A model generated the notes under the pieces. It was not told the origin of the DNA. It saw only the letters and a program-made list of their open reading frames with translations, and did not search any database. A DNA stretch of 64,000 nt from Acanthornis magna. Taxonomy: Eukaryota > Chordata > Aves > Passeriformes > Acanthizidae. The DNA is taken from contig JAWUZG010000056.1 of NCBI GenBank assembly GCA_036785705.1, positions 13,068,501-13,132,500 on the forward strand, written 5' to 3'. Shown here piece after piece: positions 11,307-25,200 of this stretch (positions are counted from its first letter, which is position 1; each line of letters starts with the position of its first letter). The position numbers and the translations under genes are program-made.

Positions 11307-14300
11307 TACACTGAAGCAAGAAGGCGGCTGTAGCTGGGAGCAGGAGCAGTGGGAGGTGGGCAGTAATGATGCCTCTACAGCTGTCACCCTCGGTTGGGAT
11401 CTGGCAGCTGCAGGGCCCCTCACTGCTCCAGACAGCCCCAAATACCCAGAGACCCGCAGCTCACAGCACCACGCACACCCACAGCAAGATTTAGAGACAA
11501 CCCAGTGGCCTTATTTCAGAGCAGAGTTTTGGAAGTGCTGACGGCTGCCTGTTGTTAGCAGTGTTCCTTCATCCTGTTTTCATCATGGGGTTGACAGGAG
11601 TTATTCCAGCCTTACCCCACGCCAGAGTGATGGCAGTGACATCCTCTAAACGTCTCTGTCCTGCAGATGAAGATCACGTTCGTCGCAGAGACTTTTTTAC
11701 CCCTGTCGGAGATCAATGAGGCTTGAAAGACAGTGAGTGCGAGTGACTAAATGGGAACATTGCTTTTGACAATGTGGCACTGGGGAACCTGTGGCTTGTT
11801 GGTCAGCCTCCTCCGGTGGCCTATGGCAGCGCTGGCTCTGCCTTCAGCCTGTCTGCCTCCCACATCGAGCCCTTAAAGGCAGAGATGTGCTCAGCCATGA
11901 GGAGGAAAGACAGTCCTTGCTGCACTCAGAGGTGCCTTTGCTGGCTCACAAAGGATCAGTTCTGGTACCGCCGGAAGATAATTTGCCAATGACTTTGAAA
12001 TTATCAACAGCATTTATTCCATGACCAGCACAATCCCCAGAAGTACCAGATACAGTTCAGCAGATGTAAACAGGGTCCTGAAATTGAGGATCTCCTGCTG
12101 TCTCAAAGAGATGAGACAGCCTTGGCTAAGGACATCTTATTGGCAGCCAGCTGCCAGAAACTAAAGATACAGAATATATATATGCATGTTATACATACAC
12201 ACACAGTGCTACATGTGGAAAATAAGAGGTGCGATCGACCATCCCATTAAGAATTGCAAAAAACTTCTGTGAGAATGAAAAGACCAAAGGAAAAAAACCC
12301 ACAGCTGGCAGAACTCAGAAATTTTAAAATATATTAGGACCAAATGGAAGATTTACGATACTGACAACCACTAGATTTGTGTGTGGTTCTGGGGAAAATG
12401 CTTTTAAAATAAATGTCAAAATACTAAAAAAAATCAATCTGAATGCAAGATTCAAGCATTTAAACAGGAAGAATGTTAATCAGCAAAATAATTTAGTGTC
12501 ACAGTTGTTTCATCTTCCATCTTCTTTAAAACAAAACTGGATGATCTATCAGAAGTTTCACATAAGCTGAACAGTTTGTACACCCAGTTCAGCTTAACTG
12601 GATGAAACTTAGAGATGTCTGAAATGAGAATTTTGAAGAGAATATTAAATCTTTTATCCTTGAACTCTGTAAATAGCAGAGTGAAGGACACCTTCACATT
12701 CAAACTGATGTAAAAACTGCCTTAGAAAGAGTTCAGCACTAGTGGGAGGATTCTCAGCTGACAGCACAACAGAGTTGCTGCCCCAAATCAGCAGCCTCTG
12801 AGGCTTTCCCAGTTTCCTGCTGCATGGAGGGACTGTGGAGTTAAAATTGCAGAGGTGGGAAAGGATGGATTCCAGGAAAAGAGCAGAATTGGGAAGGGAT
12901 GTCCTGGAATAGTAAAGAAAGAGAAGAAAAGGTATGGAGTTGTAGCAGTGACCTGGTAAAGACGACCCAGAGGAAGAGGAAAAGGCTTCAACAAACATTT
13001 TCATTTCTTTCTCCTATTCTTTATGAACCTGAAATTTTGGCACTTTGGCCAGTATTTTCTGGCTGAAAATTAAAATATTCTTCTTTAGGACGCCAATTAT
13101 TTTTTCTAACATGGCCAGACTTTAATGAAAACATATACGCCTTTAACATTTTTCCCTCTAGTGAAAATGAATGTTCCCTTAAAAAAGGGCTGTAATGAAA
13201 AACCTTGATTGCTGTAAGAATCGGTACAGTCATGGTAACATAAGAAGCGTGGTGAATTGTGTCTATAATACTTTAAAGCTATTCTTCTCTGCTTGTGCCA
13301 CTGCCATTGGACTGTGTGGTCATACACAGTACAACTGGGGCCCAAGTCCATGAAAATCCTGATCTTTCACTTAAGCAAGAGCAGAAAATATTTTTGACCC
13401 CTGGTGCAGTGAAGAGAGATGTGTTTTCCTTTACAACCTGTTAAAGATGTATAAGATCTAAGAGGAGAGAAGTAAGGCGAATGAGATCTCAAAACAAGCA
13501 GAAGCTCATGGCTGTGTTTGCTTTTTGAATTCTAACATAGAAATTGCAACATTAAATTCTAATGCACATTTTTCTCGAAGGGAAGAAGGATCAGGTGAAA
13601 GTTAGCTCTGAAAAGGCATTTTCTGCATCATGGCTGCATTTCAAAGGGAAGCCTCCCCCTCCTTCTAATGATGCCCTTTGGCTCTTTATGTTATATCTAT
13701 CTTGGTTTTCCAGTTTGATGATCATTTCTAAATTGTTGCTTATTATTGTAATATTGGTTCTTTGCAGAACGCTTCAAGCAAAATGTTTTAAAATACAATG
13801 CATAAATACTGTTGTAACTACTACTGATAATCCCTACCATGCCTGCAAGAGCTTTCCCACGCTGGGAAGGGAGGAAATCCCAGAGCTCCCGCAGAACGGT
13901 GAATTCAGACTTTCTCTTGTTTGAATATTTTTGAGTGCAGAAAAGACCAAACTTTTATGTCTTCATAGGGCAAAACAGAACTCCTCATAGTGAGACCTGA
14001 ACTGGTTCCAAGGACCACAGAGATCCATGGCCTTAGCTCTTGGAGAGCTGTTTATCTTCTCTCCATTCCCTCTTCAGCCCCAGTGATAACTGGGGTAGGT
14101 GAGCATCTCAGGGGCATCAAACTACCCTGCACTGACCATTGCTCTCAGGATCTTTGATGTGTGCAAATCATGGCCCAGACTGAATTTCCTTTTCCCAACT
14201 CCCCCTCCTGCCGGAACAGCCAGCAGGGCTAGTCAGGAAGGAAATTTCTTGGCAATATATTTCATACTTGGCTGCTGGGTGCTGGGGTTTCAAAGTCTGG

Positions 14301-15763
14301 CCCCCAGTGACTCCCTTTCCAAAGCACTGGAGGCAAAGCTGTGCATGGATTATCTCTTGGCAAACACTGGCTTTAGATAGAGGAATCAAAAGGGAAGTTA
14401 TTTAAGAAATTATTTTCTTTTCCCTTTATGCCTTGTTGCTTTCTTGCCTTCCTGAGACTCAATTTCTGTAGCTGAGCTTCAATTTTCAGTTCTGTGGCAC
14501 GTCTCTGAACTAAAGATTGAATTTAGCACAATCAAATCACTGAAGAGATCGACCCATCAAAGTCAGATCTTGCTCTACTTTCATGCTTCATGCTGCTTAT
14601 GTGTTTTGGGGTAGCTTGATAGTCGAAATGCCTGGTGAATTTTCAGATTGCCAGAGTGCAGTCCTAAGGGCTTCTTGCTCTTCCCCTTCCTTTTCCTGCT
14701 TTTCGAGTCAGTGTCCAGTTAAGCAATTTCTTAAGAATGTTATTCCACGGTCAAATGATCCTAATGAAGAGGCCTTTCTTCCCAACAACATCATATCCTC
14801 CCAATCTGATGAAATCAGCTGGTTTGTCTGGAAGATCAGCTCTGGAGGCTTGAGGTTACAGCAGGTTTGGAGGGACAGATCTAAGCTGGGCATCAATGTG
14901 ATCTTCTGCTTTGTCCCCATTCCCTTGATCTTTGTTTTGTTCCTGAACGCTGAATTGAGCAGCACATGTACCTTGTTCACATTTGTCCCCTCTAAACTGC
15001 TGGGGGAGGCACTAAAGTGGCCCACACCCTGCTTTTATGTAATGAACTGACATCACGTGGAACCGTCTTCAGAGACTGATGCCATGGCTGGCTGGGATTA
15101 GCTGTACAGATGTACCTATCAAGGCAGCCTTTGAAAAAGGGACTCCATAAATCATTCAGTCATCACCATCCTGAGAGTGCTCACAGCCCCTGACCACAGG
15201 GCAGGAGCACAGCAGCTCAGGGGATGCAGAACGTCTTTATTCAGGGGGCTATTTTCATTTCTTTAGGCTGCCAATATCCTGTAACATTTCAACAGCCAAA
15301 GAACTATTTGTTCTTGGGCACCATTTGCTGAACAGGGAATCTGTCAAGTACATTTGCATGGTTTAATTTCAGCGACTCTGTTTGTTTAAGCCCTGATCCC
15401 CTCCAGGTTTTGAAAAGTCAGTTTTTCCCTGCATTTGGTAAAGGCTGTTTTCTTCCATCCCTCAAAAAATCCTATGAAGCTTAAAATGAGCCTTCCTTTT
15501 CAATCCAACACAAACAAACAAAGTTTGTGTCCTTCCACACTCAGCTGCCTCTCGTGCTCTTGGAAGTGGACTGGCTGCCTCTCCTGCTCCAGCACACGCC
15601 GAGTGCAGGCACAGGATCTTCAGGGCTGGCATGAACAGGCTTCCTGGCAGGACTTCTTGGTGAGAGATGAGGGGAAAAAAACCGACATGAATTTATGAAA
15701 ACTCTTTCCTGCCATTTTGTGTCTGGTATTTGGATTATCCCGGGTTTAATCATCTGGATTGCA
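11307..15763. other. Unique non-coding DNA, no gene seen
   Basis: The longest frame is 155 codons at 14583-15050 (+), with no recognised domain. A TATATATATGCATG stretch with a short CA run lies at about 12172-12206. A pyrimidine-rich stretch ending in TTCTTTGCAG near 13768 resembles a splice acceptor, but I see no matching donor within a normal exon length. No transposon remnants are recognised in this part. Confidence 0.55.
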
Positions 15764-16357
15764 GCTGAATATGAGCTGGCAGTGTGCTCAGGTGGCCAAA
15801 AACGCTGACAAGATCCTGGCTTGTGTCAGCAGCAGTGTGGCCAGCAGGACAAGAGCAGGGATTATCCCTCTATACTTGGCAGTGGTGAGGCTTCACTTTG
15901 AATCCTGGGGTTGGTTCTGGGCCCCTCACTGCAAGAAGGACATTGAAGGCCTGAGTGTCTCCAGAGAAAATGGAGCTGGTGAAGGAACTGACCCACAAGC
16001 CTGGTGAGGAGCAGCTGAGGGAGCTGGGAGAGGGTTCAGCATCAAGAAAAAGAGGCTCTGGAGTGACCTTATTGCTCTCTACAACTCCCTGAATGGAGGG
16101 TGTTTCCAGGTGGAGACTGGGCTCTGCCCCCAAGTAACAAGCGACAGCACAAAAAGAAATAGCTTCATGTTGTGCCAGGAGAGGTTTGGATTGGATATGA
16201 GGACAAATGTCTTCACCAAAAGTTGTCAAGCAGTGGAACAGGCTGCCCAGGGAAGCGGTGGAGTCACCAGCCCTGAAGGGGTTGAGATGTGTATGTGGCA
16301 CTTGAGGACACAGGTTAGTGGTGGCAGTGCTGAGAGGTTAATAATCTTAGGTTGATT
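15764..16357 (+). mobile_element. CR1 LINE fragment: end of ORF2 plus 3' part, sense
   Basis: This is the longest CR1 piece in the window. Translated, its 5' part (from about 15764) gives the C-terminal tail of CR1 ORF2, recognisable by CAQVAK, SVASRTRAGIIPLY and FWAPHCKKDIE. The frame breaks around 15945-15980, where bases are missing from the consensus, and similarity resumes in another frame with QVTSD, RFGLDMRTN and FTK. The nucleotide signature continues through CAGGCTGCCCAGGGAAG and a GTGGCACTTGAGGACA block. The reverse transcriptase core and endonuclease are absent, so this is a 5'-truncated dead copy. The final tail of ATTCTATG repeats is not visible; the match fades near 16357, so the 3' end is also lost or mutated. 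CR1 ORF2 normally encodes an endonuclease and reverse transcriptase for retrotransposition. Confidence 0.93.
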
Positions 16358-19300
16358 CTCTGGTGTCTAATAAGGAATGCGTGTTCAGTCCTAGTAACAG
16401 CCTGAATACAGATACAGATGCTTTTCTACCTGCTGGCCTCTTTCCTTCTGGGAACTTCATATCTTCCAGAGCGTTCAGATATCTCATTCAAACCAGCCAG
16501 TGGACATCAGGATTTTTACAGAGGCAGAGGCAGACAGTTGCATACACAGTGTGCTTCACCTAAAAAACCTCATCTTCCCAGGTACACTGTCAACATAATA
16601 ATCCATAAGTCACTGCCTTTTTCCACCACAGCTGTGGCAAGGAAGGGCTCTGCTTAAACCACCTCACTTCTGTCCGTCCCCATCTACATCTACCAACCCA
16701 TTGTAGCCTTGAAGAGTGAGAGCCCTGGGTTCCCTTTTCCTTTGGTCTGTGTTTCTAATTCATTCTTAGAACAGCAGCAAATCCCACCCTCCTCAGCCCC
16801 CCGGGTCCCAGAGGAGCAGAATGCTGTTAATTAATTCTAATGAACATGAGACAGTCACTCTCTCTCTGCATTGGGACAGGGGTTACTTTTATCTTCATCA
16901 TTTGCCTTCCTTGATCTGATTTCCCCCCAGCTAAATTAAATCTCTGTCTTCTGTTTCAATTGATTTTTCTTTTCTTGCTGTCTTTTTAACTGAAGTTTAC
17001 ATAAATGTAAAAGTAACAAGACAAGGTCTCAGAACATTCACGTCAGCTGTTTAATATGGCACAGGCTGTTGTAAAGCAATAGTAGTGTAGTTCAATTTGA
17101 ATTTTCATAACTCATTCAGTTTCACCTCCCCTCTTCCCCCCCAACTCTGAAAGCTAAATTATATTTAAATGTCATGGGGTCCTGGGAGATTGACTGAAGC
17201 TGCCTGACCCACTGGATCATTCATTTGAGGCAAGAGCCATGAAAGACTCAGACTTATGTCACAGAAGCAATATTTCTTGTGCTAGATATTTATGGATTTA
17301 CACATATTTTCATTTCTCAGCAGTAAATAAAATAAATAACAGGCACCAAAATTGTGGCAGCATGACAGGGACCTTTATAAGATGCAGAACAAGGACAAAA
17401 TTAAGAGCGGAGAGAGAGTTAATCATTCTGTGGACCTGGTTTGTGACACATGCATGGGTAATTGCTGCACTCTGTGCTTTAAAGTCATCATTATATCTGT
17501 GGGGGTCAGAGAAATTGATGTCCTCCAGAGAGAAGGAAGCTCTTTCTGGAAGGTGAGACCACCCTTGTAGGGGAATCTGGCATGGGCAACAACCTGGGGA
17601 TAAGACAGGAAATAGCTGCAGAACTAATGGGTACTTTTGGTTATGAAAGATATTTCTTGGAAATAATAAATCTAATAAACTTGGAAAGACTTGGCCTCAT
17701 GTACGCAAATGTGATGGCTGCCAACAGAAAACGGGCTTAATTATTTGAAGAAAAAAATCAAAACCCACAAAACTTTATGGGTTGTGGATAATGAGGGGCA
17801 ATATTTGTATCTATTTGGACAAAAACATAATTCAACAAGCCTTTAGGATATTGGGAAAAATTCAGAAGCATTTACTCTGTCTGTTGGGTATTACTTGGAG
17901 ATGGGCAAGGAAAACCCCACTGACTTGGGAGGCAATAAATATCAATCCATTATAAAAAGGAAAGTAGGACCACTGTTACTGTGTGAGGGTCATGAGAACA
18001 ATGATCATATGATAAGAAATCAAAGCAATTACTTCCATTTCATGCAATCATGCCCATGAATTCAGAGATCCTTGAAATGTCCTTCCTGAATTTTTCTTGC
18101 ATTGATTTAACAAATCATTCTCACTGGTTTTATTAAACTGGAAGTGTGAATCCTGGCCTGACTGCTGTTGCACCCCAGTCAGTAGGAAATTTTACTTATC
18201 AGTGATGAAATTAATGCTTGAAAAGACACAATAAACCACAAAGGAAGAGTGAGAGAAAGAGAAAATATCAGGGAAGGAAGAAAACCAACAAAAACCCCAA
18301 GAGACAGGGTTGCATTAGGCTGTGTTTGATTGCAAATACCACTCTGATAGCAGCGCTCCACATACTGCTCTTCAGGTACTCATGCAATCAAAATGTGGAA
18401 CTCTCCCTTTGGAATGGGGATGAACTCCTCTGCAGGGCTGTCTTCATCTGCATATGAAATGGACTTTTTCCGTATTTCAAATGTTTGATTAATTGTGTCT
18501 GCCTTCACATCCCTGCTCGTACCAGTGGCAGCGTTTTACAGGTGGATTTGTTTCCTGGTGAACTTGGCTGAGAAGCGCTGCAGACTCACTCCACATGGGC
18601 TGGTGAATCCCCAGTCCCCAAAGTACCATTTCCTTGACCATTCCAGTTCTCGTCAAATGTCAGATTTCTGTAGACAACCATGTGTGATACCAGCTCCTGG
18701 ATGCCTTTTCCTGCAGCTTGTACCAGGAAACAACAGGGCTGGCTTTTCACCAAAGCCTGGTAATGAAGGGCTCTGTAATGCATCCATTGAGCCTCACAGG
18801 GCCTAATCTATAATGTGACTGTATATTTAAAATAAATCTGATTTTAAAAGCAATATACAAATACATGAGCATGAGGAAATTCTCTTAAGAATGGTTGATT
18901 TCTGAAAACTTCAGCTCTTACAGAAAAATTCTGTAGAAATCCAGAGGAAAAAAATGAACATCTCTGAAGAAGTTTGGGGTGAGAAGGTTAATAGAAAAAT
19001 CATATCTCTGGTGTGGAATTTATTCTTCTCAGTGCACCTCAGTATAGCATTCTGGAGGCAGCTAAAAGGGAAAATAAATCTATCAGAAAGTAACATTTTC
19101 TAATCTAGTTTAATATAGTTCAGCCCTGCAAAGAAATAAAGACTCTCTCATCCCAGGACTCTAGCAAGTGTGAAAAGCAGATAGGAAATAATTTGTCAAT
19201 AGATTTGCAGATATCAGATGGATGCAAGAGGTTAGAGCAGGCACAAACCTCTACACAGAGCTACAACCTGTCTAACAACTTCTTCAGCAGCTCAGGGAAG

Positions 19301-22275
19301 GCAAATAGTTTTCCATGAACCTTTTCAGTGGAGGGCAATAAGGAAAGAGTCCCTCAGCAGCTGCTACCTTTAATTACTTTTCAGGTGTTCTCAACACTGG
19401 TACCTCTCCCCTGCTGCACAGACCAAAAGCCAAAGGAAGATTTCAAGTAAAAGTCCAATGAAAAAACGCAGTCTCAAGGGCTTAGAAGTCTATTCAGTAG
19501 GTTTCCTGTTGAAAGCTGTGTACTTTTTCAAAGTTTGCATTTGTAAGGCAAATGTGGGCATCCCGATGACCAAAATAAGTCAGTGTGGGCACTTAATTCC
19601 TTTGGCCCCTTGGAAATTCACACTAGGATCACTGATCCAGCAACAAAGGGAATGCTGGGAGTTGGTCCAAGCAAAGCTCTGATTTAAGCTACTGTACACC
19701 AAATCACAGCAAACACTCCAGTGATTTCATCTGCCATGAAAAGAAAGCCGTAAACATCAGGAAATGCAGCAGGAATTAGCTTTCCCTGGCAGTAAGGTTT
19801 TGTGGGTTTATTTATAGCCTATTAGTGCTCATGGAAGGCAAGGAACAATAATCTAAACCAGAGTCAGCAGTTCTGCTGCTAGTTAGAAAATATGCCATTT
19901 TAACAAGCCAGTTTGCTCCTGGTCACAAACCCTCTCACCTCGTGTTGCTGTCTCTGCCTGTCCACCCTCACACACTTCACACCATTTTCATCCGGGCTAA
20001 GGGGTCCGGGCTCCAGGAATTTGCATCTCTGCTGAGCAATTTTAACCAAAACACAGAGAGCACAGAACTACTGAGAGGACCCAGAAGGTGATTGCTCCCT
20101 CCCAGAAATATTTTGGTAGAACTAACTTTTTTTTTTCCTTTCCCTTTTGGATCCAACTTTGCCTTGCAAAACCCTCAACATTTTAGGATAAAAGCGTTCT
20201 GTTTCCATAAAAAGGCCTAGTCTATCGAAAAAGCCTGCACATGCCAGCCCCTTCCTAAAGAACTCCCTTTCTCCATGCGGCAGCCTCCAGCTTGTTCCCT
20301 GGTTTGTCTGGGAGCGAGAGCAGGGGGGTGGAGAGAAGCTATGAATAGAATTGCAACAGGCAGCACCAGCCTTCCTTACCCTGGGATGGAAGAAGGATGC
20401 AGTTGTTCTTGGTTGCTAATTGAATAACTGAATTACAGGGGCACTGGGGCTGGGTTAAACGTGCTATGGAGGGGCTCTTCTCCTCTCTGTCATCACCTCC
20501 AGAAAAGAAAGAACCCCACTTTCCAGCTCTTCTGTGTGTGAGCATTGGCAGTGAGGACTCAAGGGAGAAAGAAGTCAATTTTTGCCATCAAGGCTCTGGA
20601 AGTGGTGCCACTGTGTATTTAGAATCAGCTTCTCTGGGCAGACATTTTTCCTCCCACAGTGGAGGCTAGATGCAGTTTGTAAACCACACTAGGCCCCGGC
20701 CGTGAATTCCCGCCAGTGCATCAAGGAATTTTGCTAGGAATGGTAGTGAAGATGACTCCAGACTGGACTAAAACCACCTGGAGAGCTTCAAGGAGAGAGG
20801 AGCAGCAGCCTTACAACAGGTTGGTTAGAGCAGCGGCAGAAAAAAAAGGCAAGGAGGTGTGTTCTGTGTTTGTGGAATAAATACAAATGCCTCGAGTCTG
20901 TGTGTTTGTGGCTGACAAAGGGGACAGAGCAGCTGCAGAAAGCAGATTGTGAGGGCTCCCTGTTGCTGTTTGAAGAAGCTGCTGGATGAGAGGAGGGTCT
21001 GTGAGGAGAGGAGGCCACGGTGGAACCCAGGCTTTGGGATCTCATCCCTGAGTGAGGCAGAAAAGGATGGACAGGAATGGGCTGATTTACAGCACCACTT
21101 CAGTTTAAACAAGAGTAGCCAAAATGGAGTGATCCTTTCCTTAGACCCCACTTTAGCAAACTAAGTGGAAAAACTCCTCCAAGACATAAAGAATGTTTTA
21201 AATTCCTGCCAAGCAAACCTGCTTTGAGCATGTGAAGCTCCAGGCTCCTAAGACAAAGGCTGACACAAATTACCTGCTGTACAGCAAAAAAAGCTGCTGT
21301 AATCACCCTGTGCTGCCAAGAGCGTTGCAGAAGCATATTCCCAGAAAATAATGGAGTAGATATGTGCTGTGAATGTGTAGAACATCACAGCATGTGGATT
21401 CATGGGGCAGGACAGACATGAGGGGTTTTATGTGCTGGGAGGAGGAAGGAGGCCTGCAGGAGAGCAGGCCTGATTATTGAAGGGATCTCAGGTACAAACC
21501 ACTATCAACTTCAACCTCTATAAAATCCACCCCATGCATAGCTGGGCTCCAGTGCAATCCCCAGTAAGCAATGTCTCACTCCGTGAATTACAGTAGAGGC
21601 AGGAGGACACATCACGTCCCACTTAGGCTGAGGTACAGCCCAGAGGCTCAGCTGTGTGCCAGAAAACATTTATACCACATACCAAGGCCTCCAAAGTCTT
21701 CTTGTTAACCTCAAGCTAACCTCTTCCCTCTCCCACTAGTGGGAATAATGCTGGGTAGTTTCTCTTCTGTACACCTGTTTTTTTTCTTTGCTAGAAATCT
21801 CAGGATTGAATTGTTCTGGAGCTCGAAGTTTTCTGGCAGGTTTAATCATTAGCTATGCCACATGTGAGAGGGATGAGATCGTGGAGGAATAATTCTGAAA
21901 AGGGCACCAGGGACCCAAATTCTGGTGATCAGTGAATGGTGTCTGTGGCCCACAAAAGAAAATAGTTTGGCTGCTCCCATTTAAGCAGCAGCGAGCAACA
22001 GAGCATAAGGATAGGAAATGCAAGGTCTTAAATGAATCCAATTACTCATGCCATTAATTTAGATTTACTTGAGTAGTTAGAGCATGCTAAATAAACAAAA
22101 ATTGATTAGTTAGATCATGTTCATTTGAAATTTGACCATGAGTGGATGGATATTTATTTTACAGTCTAACGGTAACGGTTTGCCAATATGTTTCTGTGGT
22201 ATTTAAAAGGAGGTCACTTGGATATTTTCATCTTGGATTTGCAATTATTCCCAGGATCATTTTTATCTGCAAGCC
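16358..22275. other. Unique non-coding DNA, no gene seen
   Basis: All frames are short (the longest about 108 codons, 20825-21151, -) and none has a recognised domain. The segment around 19790-19900 carries AT-rich motif runs such as TTTATTTATAG and could be conserved, but that is a guess. No repeat family is recognised. Confidence 0.55.
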
Positions 22276-22294
22276 TTTTTTTTTTTTTTTTTTT
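22276..22294. repeat. Poly-T run of 19
   Basis: Nineteen T residues are followed by CTAG. The run could be the poly-A tail of an unrecognised minus-strand retroposon or simple slippage. As a pyrimidine tract followed by AG it also resembles a splice acceptor, with a GTGTAAGT donor-like site 34 bases later, which would be an unusually small exon. Confidence 0.9.
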
Positions 22295-25200
22295 CTAGAT
22301 CAGTGATACTGCTGTGCTAATGACAGGTGTAAGTGTTGCTTTTTTGCATGTTTCAGTCAAGCTAGACACACTTACAGAAGAGTGTGTGTGGAATGAACCC
22401 TTAGGTTTGCCTCTAGCTCATGTGAAAATCACTACTGCCCACAGGAGCCAGCTGTGATTTTTACTCTTGAGGGAAAGCAGCAAAATATTACTTGAAACCT
22501 GAACTGGTTACAGAACTATAGCAGAGGGAGAATAGAGTCTGCATGGGCTTTGAAATGAAATCAAGCCAAGAAGGTGTTGCTGTAGCAGACATGCACACTG
22601 AGGCAGCTGAAGAACAATATTTCATATTCACTATATCACATGGATTTGGAGGTGGGGGGGAGGGGGGGAAGATGTTTTTATTTAGGAACAAGGAATATTT
22701 CCCTAGCTCTCATTTCCTCTTGATAAAATCACTGTCGCTCCTGTAACTCAAGCATATCTGGAGGTGGGAACCTTTCTTTCTCTCCACCACACAAAAAAAA
22801 TTGATGCAACTTTACCCAACACTTCCCTGTGAAATGTTCTACCACAGCCTTTCCCCTATGAAAAACACAGCCAGTGTTATCTCCCTTCTGAATTGTTCTA
22901 GGTGCTCAATTTCTGACAAGAAAAGAGGGAGAAATAATTTCTTCTGTGACTTAAAAATCTTAATCTGAACCCAGCTAAAATGATTATAAAGCAATGTGCT
23001 TCTTAACCACATTACTATCAGCCAACATTTCCTGTCCATTAATACATTTCTGAGATTGCCTCATGGATACAAATGGAATTTAAAAAATAATGTATTATTT
23101 CCTTCAGTGGAAACAGAGTTAGGAAGTAGGTATATATAAAAATAGAATATTCACTTATGATTGGAGGAGGTCTACATAATCTCTTCTCCAGAGGGTACAT
23201 CTTGATTTTAATCAGACATCAGTGAAACTTAGTGGGTATTTGTTCTCTCCATGAATTCTGCATTCAGTTCCACTCAGTCTGGTTTTTGGTACACTGTTTT
23301 TAAGATGGAAAGACCTTGACAATATTGAGATAAAGCCCAGTTCTCCCAACCGTGGAATATGTGTAGACAGAGCAGAATATTAAAATAAGTCCTGTATTGT
23401 GAATTGCAGTAGCGTTCTACCCATGGCTTATATAAAAATAACAAAGGTTTAGGTGGCAAAACTGGGCTGTTCCTTTGCAGGTTTTATTTGCTTATTTCAT
23501 TTGATGGTCATAACTGGTTTTCAACTCAGTTGTTTTTAACTTTTTCATTTTCCATGTCTCGAAGTGCATGAGTCAGTCTTCCTCAAAGAATGCCCTTGTA
23601 AATGAAATGCTATCCTCTCCAATGTACTTTTAAAGAAATTAAAGTACTCTTAAGTTCCTACTTGGAAAACAAAATCAGATTTGGCAGTTTAGGAATATTG
23701 CAGTTGTGTCAGGTTGTATTTCAAGAAGACAGCTCTATGTGCAGTCTTCTAATTAAAATGAAAAGATATTATCAACTTATTAAATTAGCTTCCCATCTGG
23801 TAATTTTACTGTTTAAAATAAAATGTTTTCTGCTTAAAAAAAATCTGAAACCACCATAGCAAGTGCTAAACTGATCTTGATACCGTCACTGCAACAAAAG
23901 TCTTCGAAAAGATGAGGGTGACATTGGTGTAGGAAAGAGAAAAGTTGATAATCCTCACACAAAGTTTAGAAATAGAAGATGAGGGTCACTCGGGGAAGGG
24001 GTGACAATGATGAATGTTTTATTGACTCCAGATCAGGTTTTATTGTAAGAGTTTTCCCTGAAACTCCCGGAATCCCCCTTCCATCAACCTCTATGTCTTA
24101 TGTGAATGACTCCTGCCCCTATTCCAAATAGCATGAGGTGGATTTAGAAATAGACGTATCTTATTCATGTATAACACATGTGAATATTTGATATGCCAAA
24201 AAGGGGGAAATTTCAGCTAAATGGTCAACGTATTTCATGCCAAGCCATTCCCACATCCCCCAGACTGCTCTCAGTACCCTGCAGCAGTGGCAGCAGTGGC
24301 CCTGTGGCAGGGGAGGTGTGGGTCAGGTTGTCAGGCCTGGGCTCAGCTGCATTGCCACGTGTCCCCTCCAGGCAGGGATGTCAGGAATGTGGCTTCCCTG
24401 CAATCTGTGACACTGCCAGCTGTCAGCACTCAGCCTGTGCTCACATCTGCCCCTGCCAGGGTCAGCACCAGCAACACAAGCTCCACACCAATCCATGTAA
24501 TTCTCCCCTCCCTCATCCCGGCACTAAGGGATGTGCTGAGAGCCACATCCTGAGAGCTGAGATGTCTCCAGCTGCTTTGGGACCAGTATGCACCCTGGAG
24601 TGCTGCTCCCCAGGGAGAACAGCAAGAGGAATTACTTCTCAACAATTATTCCAGAGTGTTCTGACCTTTATAACTGAGGGATTGTCTTACTTGGGAAAAA
24701 GAAATGCAAAGAAAAAAAATTCCAAGGAAACTGCAATGCAGTGTACTTACATGAGTTATAACTTAAAAAATCCTTAAACAAGGCTTAAGACTGAACGTTC
24801 TTTAATTGAATTCATTCTTCTCCATTTTGTTTGTTTGCATCCATGGGAATTTGTGCGTATAGCTCAAAAGAGTTCTTTCCTTATTTCTTTATACTTCTCA
24901 TCTGGAAAATCACATCCTGATGCCTTGCAGTCTCCCCAGGACTATCCATGGGTTATCCAACACTTTCTGGCCAACCAAGATATTAAAGAAGACCAGCTCT
25001 GTAGTCATTCATACACATTTCCACTGCCAAAAGCTACACAGCAGGAAAGAAAGAGTTGACAAAATAGGTGTCCACAACCCTGAATGTTTTATGAATCAGA
25101 AAAATTTCTGGGAAAGTAAAATCTAACAGATAGCATCTGCTGTACCTGGCAGCAGTAGCCTAGAAGAGATTCAAGTACTTCCAGGCTTATTGCTTATGAC

